DNA from: a virus
Virus record (IMG/VR): IMGVR_UViG_3300020195_000177
Coordinates: 1-21,912 of that record
Strand: one strand, 5' to 3'
DNA length: 21,912 nucleotides
Shown: piece after piece, positions 8,225-14,197 of the stretch
Layout of the letters: each line of letters starts with the position of its first letter
How positions within the stretch are numbered: position 1 is the first letter of the stretch
Notes under the pieces: generated by a model
Told to the model about the DNA's origin: nothing
The model's input: only the letters and a program-made list of their open reading frames with translations
Database searches by the model: none
Translations under genes and position numbers: made by a program

Positions 8225-8437
8225 CTAAAGCGCGCCTAGCGCGCAGTACAACTCACCCGAATACTCGTCTTTTAGGACGGCAACCGATACCTTGCCGTCG
8301 CGCCCTACGTAATCAGGCTCGCTAGTGCGCGTGCCAGTATAGCGCCCTTCTAGCGTGCTTACGATGCGCCACAAGTAGCCGCCGCACGGCACGTGGTCGC
8401 CAAGGGTAGGGGCTAATTGGCAATGTTTCGTTTCCAT
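8225..8437 (-). CDS. Small unknown protein, 70 residues
   Basis: I chose the ATG at 8437 (METKHCQLAP). Upstream lies a plausible promoter (TTGCTC, 17 bases, CATAAA) ending seven bases before this ATG, like other near-leaderless genes here. A TTG at 8473 would add 12 residues but has no convincing ribosome site. The sequence looks like a small beta-barrel: GDHVPCGGYLWRIV, then DYVGRDGKVSVAVL, ending ELYCALGAL. The CALGA tail echoes CCALGAV in the 131-residue gene at 7067. Function unknown. Confidence 0.6.
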   Translation of the reverse strand: METKHCQLAPTLGDHVPCGGYLWRIVSTLEGRYTGTRTSEPDYVGRDGKVSVAVLKDEYSGELYCALGAL

Positions 8438-8471
8438 GTATTTATTTATGCCGTATTTCAGCGCGAAGAGC

Positions 8472-8496
8472 AAGAAATAAATGTCATTTATTTTTT
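8472..8496. repeat. AT-rich inverted repeat
   Basis: The bases are symmetric about 8484 (AAGAAATAAATG against CATTTATTTTTT, one G-T pair). The site overlaps the end of the 66-residue gene and the upstream region of the 70-residue gene. It could be a weak hairpin terminator or an operator for the downstream promoter. Confidence 0.5.
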
Positions 8497-8688
8497 TTCA
8501 TCCCATATCACGGGGCACACAGGGCAGATATCGGTACACGATCCGCACAGCGTGCAAGCAAAGGGCAAAGAGCGATGCTCACCCACCGCAGCCAGTTGCG
8601 CGGCCAGTTTATCCCGCTCGGCCGTACAGTCTCTGAGTTCTTTGCGCAACTCACTAATGATTACCCAAAAATCTGGATTGTCGGTCAT
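8488..8688 (-). CDS. Coiled-coil plus Cys-cluster protein, paralogue 1
   Basis: This encodes 66 residues. The N-terminus MTDNPDFWVII leads to a helix with ELRKELRDCTAERDKLAAQL and AAVGE, then a Cys-rich end with two CxxC pairs (CTLCGSC, CPVC) and the tail DEKK. The helix and the Cys cluster are shared in order with the next two genes upstream, so these are tandem paralogues. The Cys spacing suits a zinc ribbon, which is inference. The ATG overlaps the previous stop (ATGA), with GGAGAGGAAG as ribosome site. Confidence 0.7.
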   Translation of the reverse strand: MTDNPDFWVIISELRKELRDCTAERDKLAAQLAAVGEHRSLPFACTLCGSCTDICPVCPVIWDEKK

Positions 8689-8921
8689 TTCTTCCTCTCC
8701 AATATATCACGCAGCACACAGGGCAGACAACGCTCGCAATCGTCGTCGTGTTCCTCACCGTAATCCGTGTGGTCGCAGTCACATCCGCACGAGTGCCGCC
8801 CAACTGCCTCACCCACCGCAGCCAACCTATCCCGCTCGGCCATGCACTCTGTGAGTTTGCATTTGGCTATTGCAAGGTCCTGATTGCTATACTTCGCTAG
8901 CAAGTAATCTACATGGGTCAT
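8685..8921 (-). CDS. Coiled-coil plus Cys-cluster protein, paralogue 2
   Basis: This encodes 78 residues. It has a helical segment with LTECMAERDRLAAVGEAVG, then a dense Cys/His/Asp cluster (HSCGCDCDH, DDDCERCLPC) and the tail CVLRDILERKK. It matches paralogue 3 in the cluster and tail, and paralogue 1 in the helix. The start at 8921 (MTHVDYLL) is ten bases downstream of an ATG that overlaps the upstream stop. That other ATG opens only a 14-codon frame (MTDNDP...), a remnant matching the MTDN start of paralogue 1, so the original start may have been shifted. A good GGAGAGGAAG site serves either start. Confidence 0.65.
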   Translation of the reverse strand: MTHVDYLLAKYSNQDLAIAKCKLTECMAERDRLAAVGEAVGRHSCGCDCDHTDYGEEHDDDCERCLPCVLRDILERKK

Positions 8922-8927
8922 TGTCGG

Positions 8928-9332
8928 TCATTTCTTCCTCTCCAATATATCAGATATCACGCAGGACCAGCAGGGGTCGCAGTTATCGTTATGTCTCTCA
9001 TGATTCATGGAGCAATCGCAGTCGCAGTTACATCCGTTGTCCGCGACTGCCTCACCCACCGCAGCCAGTCGAGCAGCCAGTTCGTCGCGCTGGGTGACAC
9101 ACTCGGCAATCTCGACACGCAATTTGTCGTGCTTGGCCTGGCTACGTAGCTCTCCAGGCCAAAGGTCCCCTTGGAGGGGGTCCTGGTTGTATCCAGGACA
9201 GTCGACGACGCATAAGTCAGAAAACCTCTCCAACGGAATGTCTCGTCCTCGTGGCGCCTTGCACCGGCCGCAAACCGCACAGAGCACTTCACTACCCACC
9301 ACTATCAGAGACAGTTCTCGACTTATTCCCAC
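8928..9332 (-). CDS. Coiled-coil plus Cys-cluster protein, paralogue 3 (extended)
   Basis: This encodes 134 residues from a GTG start, with GGGAG about ten bases upstream. It has an extra N-terminal part containing its own CAVCGRCKAP pair, a proline-rich loop (PGYNQDPLQGDLWPGEL) and a helix with IAECVTQRDELAARLAAVGEAV. It ends with NGCNCDCDCS, NDNCDPCWSC and the tail DILERKK, nearly the same as paralogue 2. The Cys clusters suggest metal binding. It may be the parent copy of the two shorter genes. No known domain name fits with confidence. Confidence 0.7.
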   Translation of the reverse strand: MGISRELSLIVVGSEVLCAVCGRCKAPRGRDIPLERFSDLCVVDCPGYNQDPLQGDLWPGELRSQAKHDKLRVEIAECVTQRDELAARLAAVGEAVADNGCNCDCDCSMNHERHNDNCDPCWSCVISDILERKK

Positions 9333-9334
9333 AG

Positions 9335-9679
9335 CTATAATGCTCCCAGCGAGAGCACGAAGGTCTGGTGGTCGACGAATTCAGCGGCGGTTTTTAAATC
9401 CAGAACCAGCCTTTCCCTCACCGCCACGATGCGTTCGACACGACTGGTCATTTTTTTTTCTTTGTCGGTGAGCCCGACAACGGAGGCCTCATGGATTTTT
9501 CTCTGGTTGCGAAAGTTCAAAAAACTACGCAACGCTTCAATAGACTGCTCATCCAGAATGATACCTCCTGGTCTGTCAGACCATCCAATTTTTTTACTGC
9601 CGACTGGATAGCCTGGACCTACGTCTGTGACGCAAAGTCCGCTATTGTCTCCCTGTTTCCAAATCGTTACGCTTCTCAT
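9335..9679 (-). CDS. Unknown small protein, first gene of the minus-strand block
   Basis: This encodes 114 residues from ATG at 9679. The N-terminal half is beta-rich (VTIWKQGDNSGLCVTDVG) with a stretch DEQSIEALRSFLNFRNQRK, followed by a long helix from about residue 66 (VVGLTDKEKKMTSRVERIV), coiled-coil-like. There is no Shine-Dalgarno sequence; a sigma70-like promoter ends nine bases before the ATG, so the message would be nearly leaderless. It ends two bases before the next start. Function unknown. Confidence 0.7.
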   Translation of the reverse strand: MRSVTIWKQGDNSGLCVTDVGPGYPVGSKKIGWSDRPGGIILDEQSIEALRSFLNFRNQRKIHEASVVGLTDKEKKMTSRVERIVAVRERLVLDLKTAAEFVDHQTFVLSLGAL

Positions 9680-9688
9680 TTTATGTTA

Positions 9689-9717
9689 AATGTATAGGTA
9701 GTCAGGTCAGGTGTCAA
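9689..9717 (-). promoter_or_regulatory. Sigma70-like promoter for the minus-strand block
   Basis: TTGACA (9712-9717 complement), a 17-base spacer and TACATT (9689-9694 complement) point toward the ATG at 9679, nine bases beyond the -10. The -35 overlaps a CAATCTTTT box on the plus strand that precedes the divergent gene, so both directions may be mutually regulated. Confidence 0.7.
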
Positions 9718-9723
9718 TCTTTT
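9715..9723 (+). promoter_or_regulatory. CAATCTTTT box, candidate phage promoter element
   Basis: CAATCTTTT preceded by a G-rich stretch (AGGTCAGGTGT) lies eight bases upstream (counted from CAATCT to the A of ATG) of a small reading frame. The same box occurs before other starts at 10370, 12799, 21504 and, on the minus strand, 21461-21466. Confidence 0.45.
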
Positions 9724-9727
9724 CTTT

Positions 9728-9808
9728 ATGATTTACAGATTTCCGGATACTTGGTATCGCGCTCGCCCCATCATAGCCGGACTTGTGGTAGAATTTAAGA
9801 AAGGGTGA
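9728..9808 (+). CDS. 26-residue leader peptide
   Basis: A short frame starts at ATG just after the CAATCTTTT box and encodes MIYRFPDTWYRARPIIAG followed by LVVEFKKG. Its last codons (AAA GGG TGA) form the ribosome site of the next gene, whose TTG start is four bases after the stop. That arrangement suggests coupled translation or a regulatory leader. Without the downstream overlap I would not call it, so confidence is moderate. Function unknown. Confidence 0.45.
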   Translation: MIYRFPDTWYRARPIIAGLVVEFKKG

Positions 9809-9812
9809 TTTT

Positions 9813-10193
9813 TTGTCAAAGGAAAATTTTTCGCAAGAAGTGTTCGATCAAATGCTGGAGAAGTACCCCACCTTTGAAAACCAGCAACAAGCTCTTGCTG
9901 AGGTCGTCAAATTCACTATTTGTGAGACCTATGACCAAAGTAAGCAGTTTTTTGCTACTCAATTAGTCAGCTACTTAAACGATATGTGGACCGTTATGTC
10001 AATCCAAAAGGTCCCAAAGACCTTAGTGGCAGCCGTCAAAAGGGACCCCCAGGAATCCATGAGAATGGCCGTCACCGCCGTGGCGCGAAAAACGGTAGAA
10101 GTCATAGCGCAATTAAGTTCTATCAGTCTAGAGTCTTTAGATTCGACTGACCCCACGGACGAAGAGGTAGGAGACCCCAAGGGGACATGCTGA
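9813..10193 (+). CDS. Unknown helical protein, 126 residues
   Basis: The start is TTG, with AAAGGGTGA five to ten bases upstream, a good ribosome site. The product is almost wholly helical (ENQQQALAEVVKFTICETYDQ, split by an aromatic-rich FFATQLVSYLNDMW) with an acidic C-terminus (DSTDPTDEEVGD). There is no signal, membrane segment or motif. It is directly followed by a small zinc-ribbon gene with only the stop codon between. This is the start of the plus-strand block leading to the proteases. Function unknown. Confidence 0.75.
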   Translation: MSKENFSQEVFDQMLEKYPTFENQQQALAEVVKFTICETYDQSKQFFATQLVSYLNDMWTVMSIQKVPKTLVAAVKRDPQESMRMAVTAVARKTVEVIAQLSSISLESLDSTDPTDEEVGDPKGTC

Positions 10194-10352
10194 ATGGACA
10201 ATCACGATGACCTGGACGCGCTCCCCGAGGAGCCAGTCGTTCAAGAACTAGCCCGAGCCCTAGATTGTTACCTCTGTAGTTCCGTATTTCCTTCCTTCGG
10301 AGGGAGGCTCTACTGCGAAAAATGCCGGAAGCAGTTTTTTTTGGATTTGTAG
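10194..10352 (+). CDS. 52-residue zinc-ribbon-like protein
   Basis: The ATG follows the previous TGA directly, and AAGGGG lies about nine bases upstream. The product has an acidic helix (DDLDALPEEPVVQELARAL) and then Cys25-x2-Cys28 and Cys41-x2-Cys44 around FPSFGGRLY, a compact CxxC...CxxC ribbon. It ends KCRKQFFLDL. Phage ribbons of this size often bind nucleic acid or protein partners, but no partner can be named here. Confidence 0.7.
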   Translation: MDNHDDLDALPEEPVVQELARALDCYLCSSVFPSFGGRLYCEKCRKQFFLDL

Positions 10353-10369
10353 GGTTAGGGAACAGGTGG

Positions 10370-10380
10370 CAATCTATTTA
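10370..10380 (+). promoter_or_regulatory. CAATCTATTTA box before the metzincin gene
   Basis: A box GGTGGCAATCTATTTA lies immediately before GGGT and the ATG at 10385, nine bases from the end of CAATCT to the start. It matches the other CAATCT boxes, especially the minus-strand one at 21461. Confidence 0.45.
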
Positions 10381-10384
10381 GGGT

Positions 10385-11026
10385 ATGACCACCCCCTTGA
10401 TTATAATTTGTCTGGTTTTAGTAGGACTGACAATTGGCGGGTGTCTCATATACAGGGACATAGCACGGTCCTATGAGCAGGGGTTCTTTGAGACGGGCGA
10501 AAAAGGGGACGGACCGGACCTAGACGGCGACGGAATCGGGAATGATGTCCATTGGCCCAAAAACAGAATTCCGATTAGGGTAATAATCAGCCCGACCCTG
10601 CCCAAGGCCTACCTCGCAGAGGTCATCCTCGCGATTTCCAAAATCAATACCATCGTACCGGTGTTCGGACCTCTAGAGACCGGTTCGACACATCTCTCTA
10701 ATTACATCGAGATAGGCGGAACCAGGCCTCCTACTGGTGTGCTCTATATCCATAGCGACGCAGGAGACGACCCATCACACGGGATTGCTACCACCTATAG
10801 GTCAGCTAGAGGTGAGATTATTAGCTGTACTCTACAATTTCCGGAATCCGGCGTGAAGCTCGCCAAAAGCATTGTCCTGCATGAGCTTATGCACGCGTTA
10901 GGCTTTGCTCATGATGAAAACAGGAATTCGATTATGTGGCCGTATGCAACCGACCAGCCACAAAAAATCACAAAAAACGACAGCAGGTTGATGGAAAAGG
11001 CGTACGGAAATGCGAAAAGCGATTAG
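10385..11026 (+). CDS. Membrane-anchored metzincin-type zinc protease
   Basis: This encodes 213 residues. Residues 5-23 form a hydrophobic N-terminal anchor or signal (ending IGGC at Cys20, a weak lipobox without the usual basic residues). Residues 45-54 are a DLDGDGIGND calcium-loop-like stretch. The catalytic motif HELMHALGFAH gives His166, Glu167, His170 and His176, the metzincin HExxHxxGxxH signature; SIM at 182-184 is the Met-turn. This places it with matrixin-like proteases, which cleave peptide bonds with a zinc-activated water. With its N-terminal anchor it likely acts outside the cytoplasm. The next gene, a ClpP-like lipoprotein, overlaps its end by 17 bases. The phage substrate is unknown. 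Confidence 0.85.
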   Translation: MTTPLIIICLVLVGLTIGGCLIYRDIARSYEQGFFETGEKGDGPDLDGDGIGNDVHWPKNRIPIRVIISPTLPKAYLAEVILAISKINTIVPVFGPLETGSTHLSNYIEIGGTRPPTGVLYIHSDAGDDPSHGIATTYRSARGEIISCTLQFPESGVKLAKSIVLHELMHALGFAHDENRNSIMWPYATDQPQKITKNDSRLMEKAYGNAKSD

Positions 11027-11771
11027 TGGCATTATCTTTCTGAGTGTTTTGATGGGTTGTAACCAACCTATTATTCGACCGGCCAAGAGCGAGACTCTTG
11101 CTCCTCCCGACATCGTTGCCGCTCTTGCTGCTCCTGCCGCTCCTGCCGAACCTGCTGCTCCTGCCGAACCTGCCACCGTCCTCTGTCCAAAACGCCCCTG
11201 CATCCTAGTAGTAGCCCTACTGGGCCATATCGCGGGCAACATCAGCGAATTGCTGACTGAATTTATCGAGGGCGCCGAAAAGGAAAAGGCCGAAGCTCTG
11301 GTTTTTATCATCGCCTCCCCTGGAGGGGATTTCAACAAAGCCGAATCTATTTATGACTCAATTAAGAATACCAGCATACCTACCTTTTGTTACGTCAAGG
11401 GGATGGCCGCATCAGGAGCTTTCTGGATTTTGCAAGCCTGTACCGAACGGGTAGCAGAACCCAAAGCGCGACTCATGACCCACGCGCCCTACGTAGTAGC
11501 CAAGGCAGGAGTCGCCATGAAACGAACAGACCTAGTCAATGCCATCAACGAAATCGATATGCTTAACGACATTCAAGCATTCGGAATTGCTAGCCGGATG
11601 AAAATGCCGCTCAAGGAGTACAAATCGCGTCTCGGCGGGGCAGACTGGTGGTTTTCAGCGGCGTCTGCGGTGGAATTAGGGGCTATCGATTCGATTGTTG
11701 AGGTCGACGTTGATACCTACATTAGTCAGATTCCTGAAAAGCTCCTAAAATTAAAGGCAAGGTCTAAATGA
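11010..11771 (+). CDS. ClpP-like serine protease with lipoprotein signal
   Basis: This encodes 253 residues. Residues 1-17 are a lipoprotein signal: basic start (MRK), hydrophobic core and lipobox LMGC with Cys17. A linker of repeated Ala-Pro-Ala-Glu units (about 36-56) follows. The protease domain has SPGG at 103-106, nucleophile Ser135 in GMAASG, His158 in LMTHAP and a candidate acid Asp212 in ADWWFSAASAVELGAID. These match the ClpP/SppA-crotonase-fold serine proteases. A secreted, lipid-anchored version is unusual for ClpP, which is cytoplasmic; SppA-like enzymes act at membranes. It follows the metzincin and is coupled to the next gene by an ATGA overlap. Confidence 0.85.
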   Translation: MRKAISGIIFLSVLMGCNQPIIRPAKSETLAPPDIVAALAAPAAPAEPAAPAEPATVLCPKRPCILVVALLGHIAGNISELLTEFIEGAEKEKAEALVFIIASPGGDFNKAESIYDSIKNTSIPTFCYVKGMAASGAFWILQACTERVAEPKARLMTHAPYVVAKAGVAMKRTDLVNAINEIDMLNDIQAFGIASRMKMPLKEYKSRLGGADWWFSAASAVELGAIDSIVEVDVDTYISQIPEKLLKLKARSK

Positions 11772-12130
11772 CCAATAATCACGACGTAATAATCGAAGCG
11801 CACGAAGACCGCATACAAGAACTAGAGAGGTCTTTTAATTCGCTAGCTGTGCAAATTCTCCCAACCCTGGCGCGCCTAGAGGAAACCGTCGAGAACGGTT
11901 TTGAGCGAATGTCCGAATCCATACAAAAAGGGGACAAGCGATTTGACCGACTGGAAACGGCCCTGGAAGAAATAGAAGATTGTGCAGAGGAAAACACCAG
12001 TGCCCTGGCCGTCCTTAAAGACGCCCACCAAACCCGCAGCGAACACAAAAAAATATTCGTCAAATGGGTGCTAGGGGTAATTAGCGCAATTATCATTGCA
12101 GTCCTAGTGTCTAGGATTGGTCTAAAGTAG
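11768..12130 (+). CDS. Coiled-coil protein with C-terminal membrane anchor (XhlA-like form)
   Basis: This encodes 120 residues. Heptad-like helices run from about residue 5 to 85 (EDRIQELERSFNSL; GDKRFDRLETALEEIED). A single membrane helix spans about 98-115 (VKWVLGVISAIIIAVLVS), with a short basic end. This layout resembles haemolysin XhlA-type phage lysis accessory proteins and could serve in lysis, but sequence identity to them cannot be judged here. It starts by ATGA overlap with the protease gene. It is the last gene before a converging minus-strand pair. Confidence 0.7.
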   Translation: MTNNHDVIIEAHEDRIQELERSFNSLAVQILPTLARLEETVENGFERMSESIQKGDKRFDRLETALEEIEDCAEENTSALAVLKDAHQTRSEHKKIFVKWVLGVISAIIIAVLVSRIGLK

Positions 12131-12165
12131 ACCCTTCAATTTCTTCCGGCATACTGATGCAGGTA

Positions 12166-12363
12166 TCAGACATTGTGGCAACCTGGACGCCACGGTTGCC
12201 ACTGTCTGTCGACCCTCACGTTCCAATCGATGGGTTGAGGTTTACTTGCCAGTCTCCTTAGGATGGCTCTAGCTATCTCCGCTTCTGCCCCCTCCTGGGA
12301 GGCATGGGCCTTAAGAGCTTCTAGGCGTCTTGAGCTGCTTAAGCTGCTTATTTTATATTCCAT
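12166..12363 (-). CDS. Small unknown helical protein, 65 residues
   Basis: ATG at 12363, 12 bases after the upstream gene stop. A helical hairpin (RRLEALKAHASQEGAEAEIA, then RAILRRLASK) dominates, a pattern common in small phage proteins. The C-terminal quarter (about WNVRVDRQWQPWRPG) is encoded by the strong inverted repeat at 12168-12207, so the end of the protein may be shaped by that DNA element. The ribosome site is weak (AGAAAGAAAT). Function unknown. Confidence 0.55.
   Translation of the reverse strand: MEYKISSLSSSRRLEALKAHASQEGAEAEIARAILRRLASKPQPIDWNVRVDRQWQPWRPGCHNV
12168..12207. repeat. Strong inverted repeat between converging genes
   Basis: GTGGCAACC (12175-12183) and GGTTGCCAC (12194-12202) pair perfectly around a ten-base loop; AGACA and TGTCT extend it after a two-base bulge, giving 14 pairs. 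It lies just past the plus-strand gene end and within the end of the minus-strand gene. There is no flanking T-run, so it may be an RNA processing or protein-binding site as much as a terminator. Confidence 0.7.
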
Positions 12364-12375
12364 ATTTCTTTCTAG

Positions 12376-12744
12376 TCATTTTTTGTTTTTCCGGGCAAAA
12401 ACAGTGTCAAAGGACATGACGCCCTTAGAGGTGATTTTACACCAGCTAGCGCTAATTACCTCTTCGCCCGACTGGAGGTCGAAAAAGTATGCCTTCTCGT
12501 ATGGGTTGTACGCGACCCTGACCCCACTGAGAAACGAATACGGGTCGTCAGGGACGCTCAAGGTACCACGCACGAAGGCATGTAGGTTTTTACGCTGTTC
12601 TCTCAATACCCTTTGCCGTCCGGCTTCATCGACAATATATGTGGCATCTGTTAACCACAGCGAATCAGTATTGAGGAGCAGTCTCCCCTTATACCTAAGG
12701 GACAGCCCTCCCGCCTGAAGGTCTCTGAAGACATCTACAACCAT
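12376..12744 (-). CDS. Unknown protein, 122 residues, leaderless start
   Basis: ATG at 12744. The sequence looks mostly beta, with YKGRLLLNTDSLWL, SGVRVAYNPYEKAYFF and a final SFDTVFARKNKK; a helix with EAGRQRVLREQRKNL lies in the middle. No known motif. A sigma70-like promoter (TTGACA, 17 bases, TATCGT) ends five bases before the ATG, leaving no room for a ribosome site. The next gene follows 12 bases later. Function unknown. Confidence 0.7.
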   Translation of the reverse strand: MVVDVFRDLQAGGLSLRYKGRLLLNTDSLWLTDATYIVDEAGRQRVLREQRKNLHAFVRGTLSVPDDPYSFLSGVRVAYNPYEKAYFFDLQSGEEVISASWCKITSKGVMSFDTVFARKNKK

Positions 12745-12749
12745 TCCGT

Positions 12750-12778
12750 ACGATATCCACTTTTCACAATTCTGTCAA
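12750..12778 (-). promoter_or_regulatory. Sigma70-like promoter, leaderless
   Basis: TTGACA (12773-12778 complement), 17-base spacer and TATCGT (12750-12755 complement). The -10 ends five bases before the ATG at 12744, so transcription would start at or near the start codon. Confidence 0.7.
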
Positions 12779-12798
12779 TATTTATCAAGAGGGGGACT

Positions 12799-12807
12799 CA
12801 ATCTTTT
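12799..12807 (+). promoter_or_regulatory. CAATCTTTT box before the holin-like gene
   Basis: CAATCTTTT preceded by GAGGGGGACT, with seven bases between CAATCT and the ATG at 12812. A GAGGGGG lies 16 bases upstream, too far for a normal ribosome site. Confidence 0.45.
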
Positions 12808-12811
12808 CCGA

Positions 12812-13081
12812 ATGGAACAAGATGTAATCGAAAAAGACGGTGGCGCCAGGAGCCGAAAGCTTTGGTTTTCTGGAGCCACGTCGGCGCTGGTAATTATAGC
12901 GAGCCTCTTCGTCCCTTCTGCCGTGTTTGGCGAGGTCGTCACCGGCCTTATAACTGTCTGCGGCATCTACGTAGGCGGCAATGCGGCCACTCGTTGGATT
13001 ACCTTGACGAAAACCCAAAAGGCGCCTACTCCCGCCAAGCCAAAAAAGGAAGCACCAATTCTCGAAAGAGAAGAGGAATAA
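12812..13081 (+). CDS. Two-helix membrane protein, holin-like
   Basis: This encodes 89 residues. Two hydrophobic helices lie at about 17-34 (LWFSGATSALVIIASLFV) and 40-58 (GEVVTGLITVCGIYVGG), with a short turn between. The tail is hydrophilic and charged (KTQKAPTPAKPKKEAPILEREEE). This matches the size and form of class II phage holins. The holin role is inferred from form and from the nearby metalloproteases and XhlA-like gene. No endolysin is seen in the window. Confidence 0.6.
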   Translation: MEQDVIEKDGGARSRKLWFSGATSALVIIASLFVPSAVFGEVVTGLITVCGIYVGGNAATRWITLTKTQKAPTPAKPKKEAPILEREEE

Positions 13082-13085
13082 AAAA

Positions 13086-13784
13086 ATGGTCAATCAGAAC
13101 AATGCACGTCTCAATGCCGCGACCAGATTGGTATGTCGGTTCGTTCCGGAATTCCGGGTGATACAAAAATCCGGGTCGCTGTTCCACAAAGTGGTGGGGG
13201 TGCTTTTTGGCCTCATTGGCAATAAGGCATATATGCACCAGTTCTGGACTACTATCAACTACACCACAGCAGCTCCTAAATGCTACGATGATGGATACGA
13301 TGCAGAGTCGTGGAAGACTGTCCTGCACGAGGGGTGGCACGCAATCCAACGCAAGAAATACGGTATCTGGTTCCCCATAGGGTACCTATTCCCGCAAGTG
13401 CTAGGAATAGTCGGCATCATCTGCAATGTGGCACTGCTCTCTGTCGGTTGGTGGACACCGTGGGTCCTCATCCCTCTAGCCTTCCTGTTGCCCCTACCAG
13501 CTCCTTTTAGAGCCTTGTGGGAGTGGGAGGCCTACAAGATATCAATAGCGTGCGATTTCTGGCACTGGGGGGATATCAAGGAAAAGGCTCTCCCTAAATA
13601 CGTATCGGGGTGGCTAGTTGCTAACTTTACCGGGCCGTCCTATTATTTCATGTGGCCTTTTCGGGGCATGATTGAACGGGAATCCTACCTGTTCATCGAA
13701 CGGCTCAAGAGAGCGAACGTGCCCATAGACCTCTATCTAAACGAGTGCCGCACTTTGTGCGTGAGTCACCGCAAAAAATCCTAG
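13086..13784 (+). CDS. Membrane HExxH metalloprotease-like protein
   Basis: This encodes 232 residues. His81, Glu82 and His85 (VLHEGWHAIQRK) form an HExxH zinc motif. Two membrane helices lie at about 98-138, and WEWEAY at 145-150 offers Glu146 or Glu148 as third zinc ligand, in the HExxH...E-A-Y style of gluzincins. The chain is rich in Trp. The rest has no clear domain name, and activity is a prediction. It begins five bases after the holin-like gene stop and probably shares its transcript. The overlap of its end with the next frame is 40 bases. Confidence 0.7.
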   Translation: MVNQNNARLNAATRLVCRFVPEFRVIQKSGSLFHKVVGVLFGLIGNKAYMHQFWTTINYTTAAPKCYDDGYDAESWKTVLHEGWHAIQRKKYGIWFPIGYLFPQVLGIVGIICNVALLSVGWWTPWVLIPLAFLLPLPAPFRALWEWEAYKISIACDFWHWGDIKEKALPKYVSGWLVANFTGPSYYFMWPFRGMIERESYLFIERLKRANVPIDLYLNECRTLCVSHRKKS

Positions 13785-13954
13785 ATGGGGATTATCAGGA
13801 CTCCTCTGTCCTTTACCTCTTTAACGACCTCTCTCGGAGAGTCGTCGTAAAATGTCGGGGCGTACAATGGCAATTGCACTTCCTCGACAACGGACCTTTT
13901 TTGCTTTTTAAGGATAAGGATTCTTTCTATCAGGAATGGTTCCACTTTAGCTAG
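13745..13954 (+). CDS. Small unknown protein, 69 residues
   Basis: The frame opens at GTG 13745, inside the end of the metalloprotease-like gene; another GTG at 13757 is equally possible and neither has a strong ribosome site. The portion beyond the overlap is beta-rich (DYQDSSVLYLF, RRVVVKCRGVQWQLHF, FLLFKDKDSFYQEWFHF) and looks like a small barrel. It has no known motif. It lies between two likely genes in the same direction with tight spacing, which supports translation. Confidence 0.5.
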   Translation: MPHFVRESPQKILDGDYQDSSVLYLFNDLSRRVVVKCRGVQWQLHFLDNGPFLLFKDKDSFYQEWFHFS

Positions 13955-13969
13955 CCTCCAGGTAAAAGA

Positions 13970-14197
13970 TTGCAACAGACACGCTCCAAAAAGTCGTCAT
14001 ATCCACAACAGGCCAAGGAGGGACAAAAACAAGCCCCGCCGCCTGGTAACTATAAGGTAGTCACGAAGGCCCAGGCAATTACATGCCCACACTGTCGGAC
14101 TCCGTACTACAGCGAGTTCAGCAATGGCGGCTGGACGGAAGGGTACTGTACCTGGTGCAGTATGGAGACTAGGGTTCAAAAAAAACAAAACCTATAG
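13970..14197 (+). CDS. Small protein with CxxC...CxxC zinc finger
   Basis: TTG start with CCAGGTAAAAGA upstream as ribosome site. A basic, Gln/Pro-rich N-terminus (SSYPQQAKEGQKQAPPPG) precedes Cys39-x2-Cys42 and Cys60-x2-Cys63 flanking a Tyr/Gly-rich loop, a compact zinc-ribbon arrangement. The end is basic (RVQKKQNL). Its last 22 bases overlap the end of a converging minus-strand gene. It could bind nucleic acid, but that is inference. Confidence 0.65.
   Translation: MQQTRSKKSSYPQQAKEGQKQAPPPGNYKVVTKAQAITCPHCRTPYYSEFSNGGWTEGYCTWCSMETRVQKKQNL

Noticed and set aside
9007-9471. Plus-strand frame opposite the Cys-cluster genes
   Set aside because: Ser-rich shadow; the opposite strand has paralogous, conserved sequence.
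12785-13093. Minus-strand frame opposite the holin-like gene
   Set aside because: No ribosome site, covers the divergent promoter region, and the plus frame has clear membrane helices.
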